From an uncultured Treponema sp. (GTDB lineage Bacteria > Spirochaetota > Spirochaetia > Treponematales > Treponemataceae), in the NCBI GenBank assembly GCA_946411505.1, contig CAMKEG010000003.1:233666-297665 (forward strand): a DNA stretch of 64,000 nt, given 5' to 3'. Below are positions 63,092 through 64,000 of this stretch, piece by piece. The position numbers were made by a program, and so were the translations under genes. The notes beneath the pieces are model-generated. The model was not told the origin of the DNA. It searched no databases and worked only from the letters and a program-made list of their open reading frames with translations. Position 1 is the stretch's first letter. Every line of letters starts with the position of its first letter.

Positions 63092-63239
63092 CCTAACAAA
63101 GGTTCGTAGCCGACAGCGGGTCAAGCCCGCTGCGTAACAATCAATTGTTCCGAGCCATTATTTCGATGAGCCTAAAAAATGCTTCCGCATTTTTCTTAAC
63201 GGCTCTTCGATTGTAGGCAGGTACAACCAGTTGTTATAC
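63092..63239 (+). other. attC-like recombination site 2 (long form)
   Basis: 148 bases. Begins ACCTAAC, an exact RYYYAAC, and ends GTTATAC. TAACAA-a-GGTT-c-GTA pairs with TAC-a-ACC-ag-TTGTTA, as in site 1. The body holds further hairpins (CAGCGGG-tcaa-GCCCGCTG; AAAAAATGC/GCATTTTT). The core ends differ from site 1 as in many chromosomal arrays. Confidence 0.7.
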
Positions 63240-63260
63240 GCACAGCCCACTGGGCTGGAA

Positions 63261-64000
63261 ATGGGAAAAAGTATGAAAACAAAAGAAGTAATTATTGAAC
63301 AACAAAACGATTTTGTTCAGGAAATGAAAGATAAAACCTCCACTTTCATAAATTCAATAGATAAATCAGAAATTGAAACAATTCTTCTTTCTGGAAGCGT
63401 TTCCCGAGGTGATTATTTTCCGCAGAAAAAAGAAAACGCCGAATACAACGGCATGGTCGATTTAATCGTTATGCGTAAAAACGGCAGCAGTATTACAGCA
63501 GAAGATATTTTTGGGGCTAATCAAGAGCCGGAAATTCCTTTTCATTGTATAAAATTTGATGGTATATGGTTTGCCATTTTATTTACCGATTTTATTGATA
63601 TAGACATGTTTTCTAAGTTTGAAGGGCCGAGAAAATTTTCTGTACTTGAATCTCAGATTTTATACGATCCGAATAATTCCTATAAAAATGAACTTGTAAA
63701 AATCAATCAGTTTGTAAAAGAGGATTTAGAAAATAATCTGAATGGTTCGCTTGGTTACATTCATTATCTTATTTCAAATTACAAGAAAGACCGCTGGTAT
63801 CGCCGAGATGCATTCATCCAATTACATGAGAATTTGAACACAGCAATAAGAGCTGGAATACGGGCCTTATTTTATCTGAATGGATTTTATTCTCCGGCAG
63901 AAGACAGGGCAATTTATTATTCCCACAGCTTGCAACAACTTCCAGAAAATTATGCAGAAGTAATCTCAAAAGCCTGTAATCAAATTACAGATTCAGAAGA
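63261..64000 (+). CDS. Nucleotidyltransferase-fold protein (3' partial)
   Basis: The frame runs off the window, giving at least 246 residues. The N-terminal part shows a nucleotidyltransferase signature, ILLSGSVSRGDYFP near residue 35-48 (GSxxRGD), with an acidic MVDLIVMRK at about 60-70; the usual second Asp of the triad fits here. The C-terminal helical part resembles HEPN-like or kanamycin nucleotidyltransferase helices. It could be an adenylyltransferase of the resistance type or a MNT-type antitoxin. The ATG at 63261 or 63273 is possible. It begins 22 bases after the attC core, as expected for a cassette gene. Confidence 0.7.
   Translation, partial: MGKSMKTKEVIIEQQNDFVQEMKDKTSTFINSIDKSEIETILLSGSVSRGDYFPQKKENAEYNGMVDLIVMRKNGSSITAEDIFGANQEPEIPFHCIKFDGIWFAILFTDFIDIDMFSKFEGPRKFSVLESQILYDPNNSYKNELVKINQFVKEDLENNLNGSLGYIHYLISNYKKDRWYRRDAFIQLHENLNTAIRAGIRALFYLNGFYSPAEDRAIYYSHSLQQLPENYAEVISKACNQITDSE

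Overview
The window looks like the chromosome of a host-associated Treponema or close spirochaete relative. The grounds are gene content and style: many short lipoproteins with a Cys lipobox, PilZ, HD-GYP and GGDEF signalling proteins, a large acyl-CoA-dehydratase-activase protein, a promoter-embedded poly-G tract of the kind known from T. pallidum, and integron-type cassettes as known from T. denticola. This is inference; there is no rRNA or marker gene that settles the species. Most of the window is moderately GC-rich. Two stretches (about 38.3-43.9 kb and 60.4-64 kb) are visibly more AT-rich with different codon use and look acquired.

Layout. 1-5.4 kb: trp operon (trpGD fusion, cut at the left edge, then trpCF fusion, trpB, trpA) with a terminator. 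5.5-12.4 kb: gatB, a small membrane protein, a PilZ protein with a TPR protein, DUF192 and secreted proteins, and a double cyclic-nucleotide-binding protein. 12.4-17 kb: three surface lipoproteins; two are tandem paralogues, and the third is driven by a promoter whose -35/-10 spacer contains a run of 11 G. 17-31.9 kb: murB, cysS, an ECF sigma/anti-sigma/TIG-transglutaminase-like operon, a UMP-kinase-like protein, radC, rpsU, an M24 peptidase, murJ, an ACT protein, and an Hpt - response regulator/HD-GYP - dgt operon. 31.9-37.8 kb: a 1447-residue activase and a membrane diguanylate cyclase.

37.9-43.9 kb: an orphan BrnA antitoxin with an internally deleted brnT, then a type II (probably II-C) CRISPR-Cas9 locus. 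The locus has an intact 1269-residue Cas9, a tracrRNA gene divergent from cas9, a three-spacer array and decayed cas1 and cas2. It can probably still interfere but cannot acquire spacers. 44.2-55 kb: tRNA-Gln, tRNA-Glu, rsgA, mutS2, a phosphatidyltransferase, a frameshifted chemoreceptor, icd, a Big2/SGNH lipoprotein and a nucleoside phosphorylase. 55-60.3 kb: a ZIP transporter, a DUF3793-flavodoxin pair and a P-type ATPase operon; the last two transcription units share a TTAG-N6-CTAA palindrome in their promoters and look like one metal-responsive regulon. 60.3-64 kb: an orphan antitoxin, then gene cassettes bounded by attC-like hairpins with no integrase in view.

Recurring architecture. At least ten genes have a -35 element, a 17-bp spacer and a -10 element that ends 6-8 bases before the start codon, so their mRNAs should be leaderless. 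Two families of structured intergenic repeats are scattered through the window: a 120-140 bp nested hairpin (two copies) and a roughly 55-bp hairpin element (five copies).
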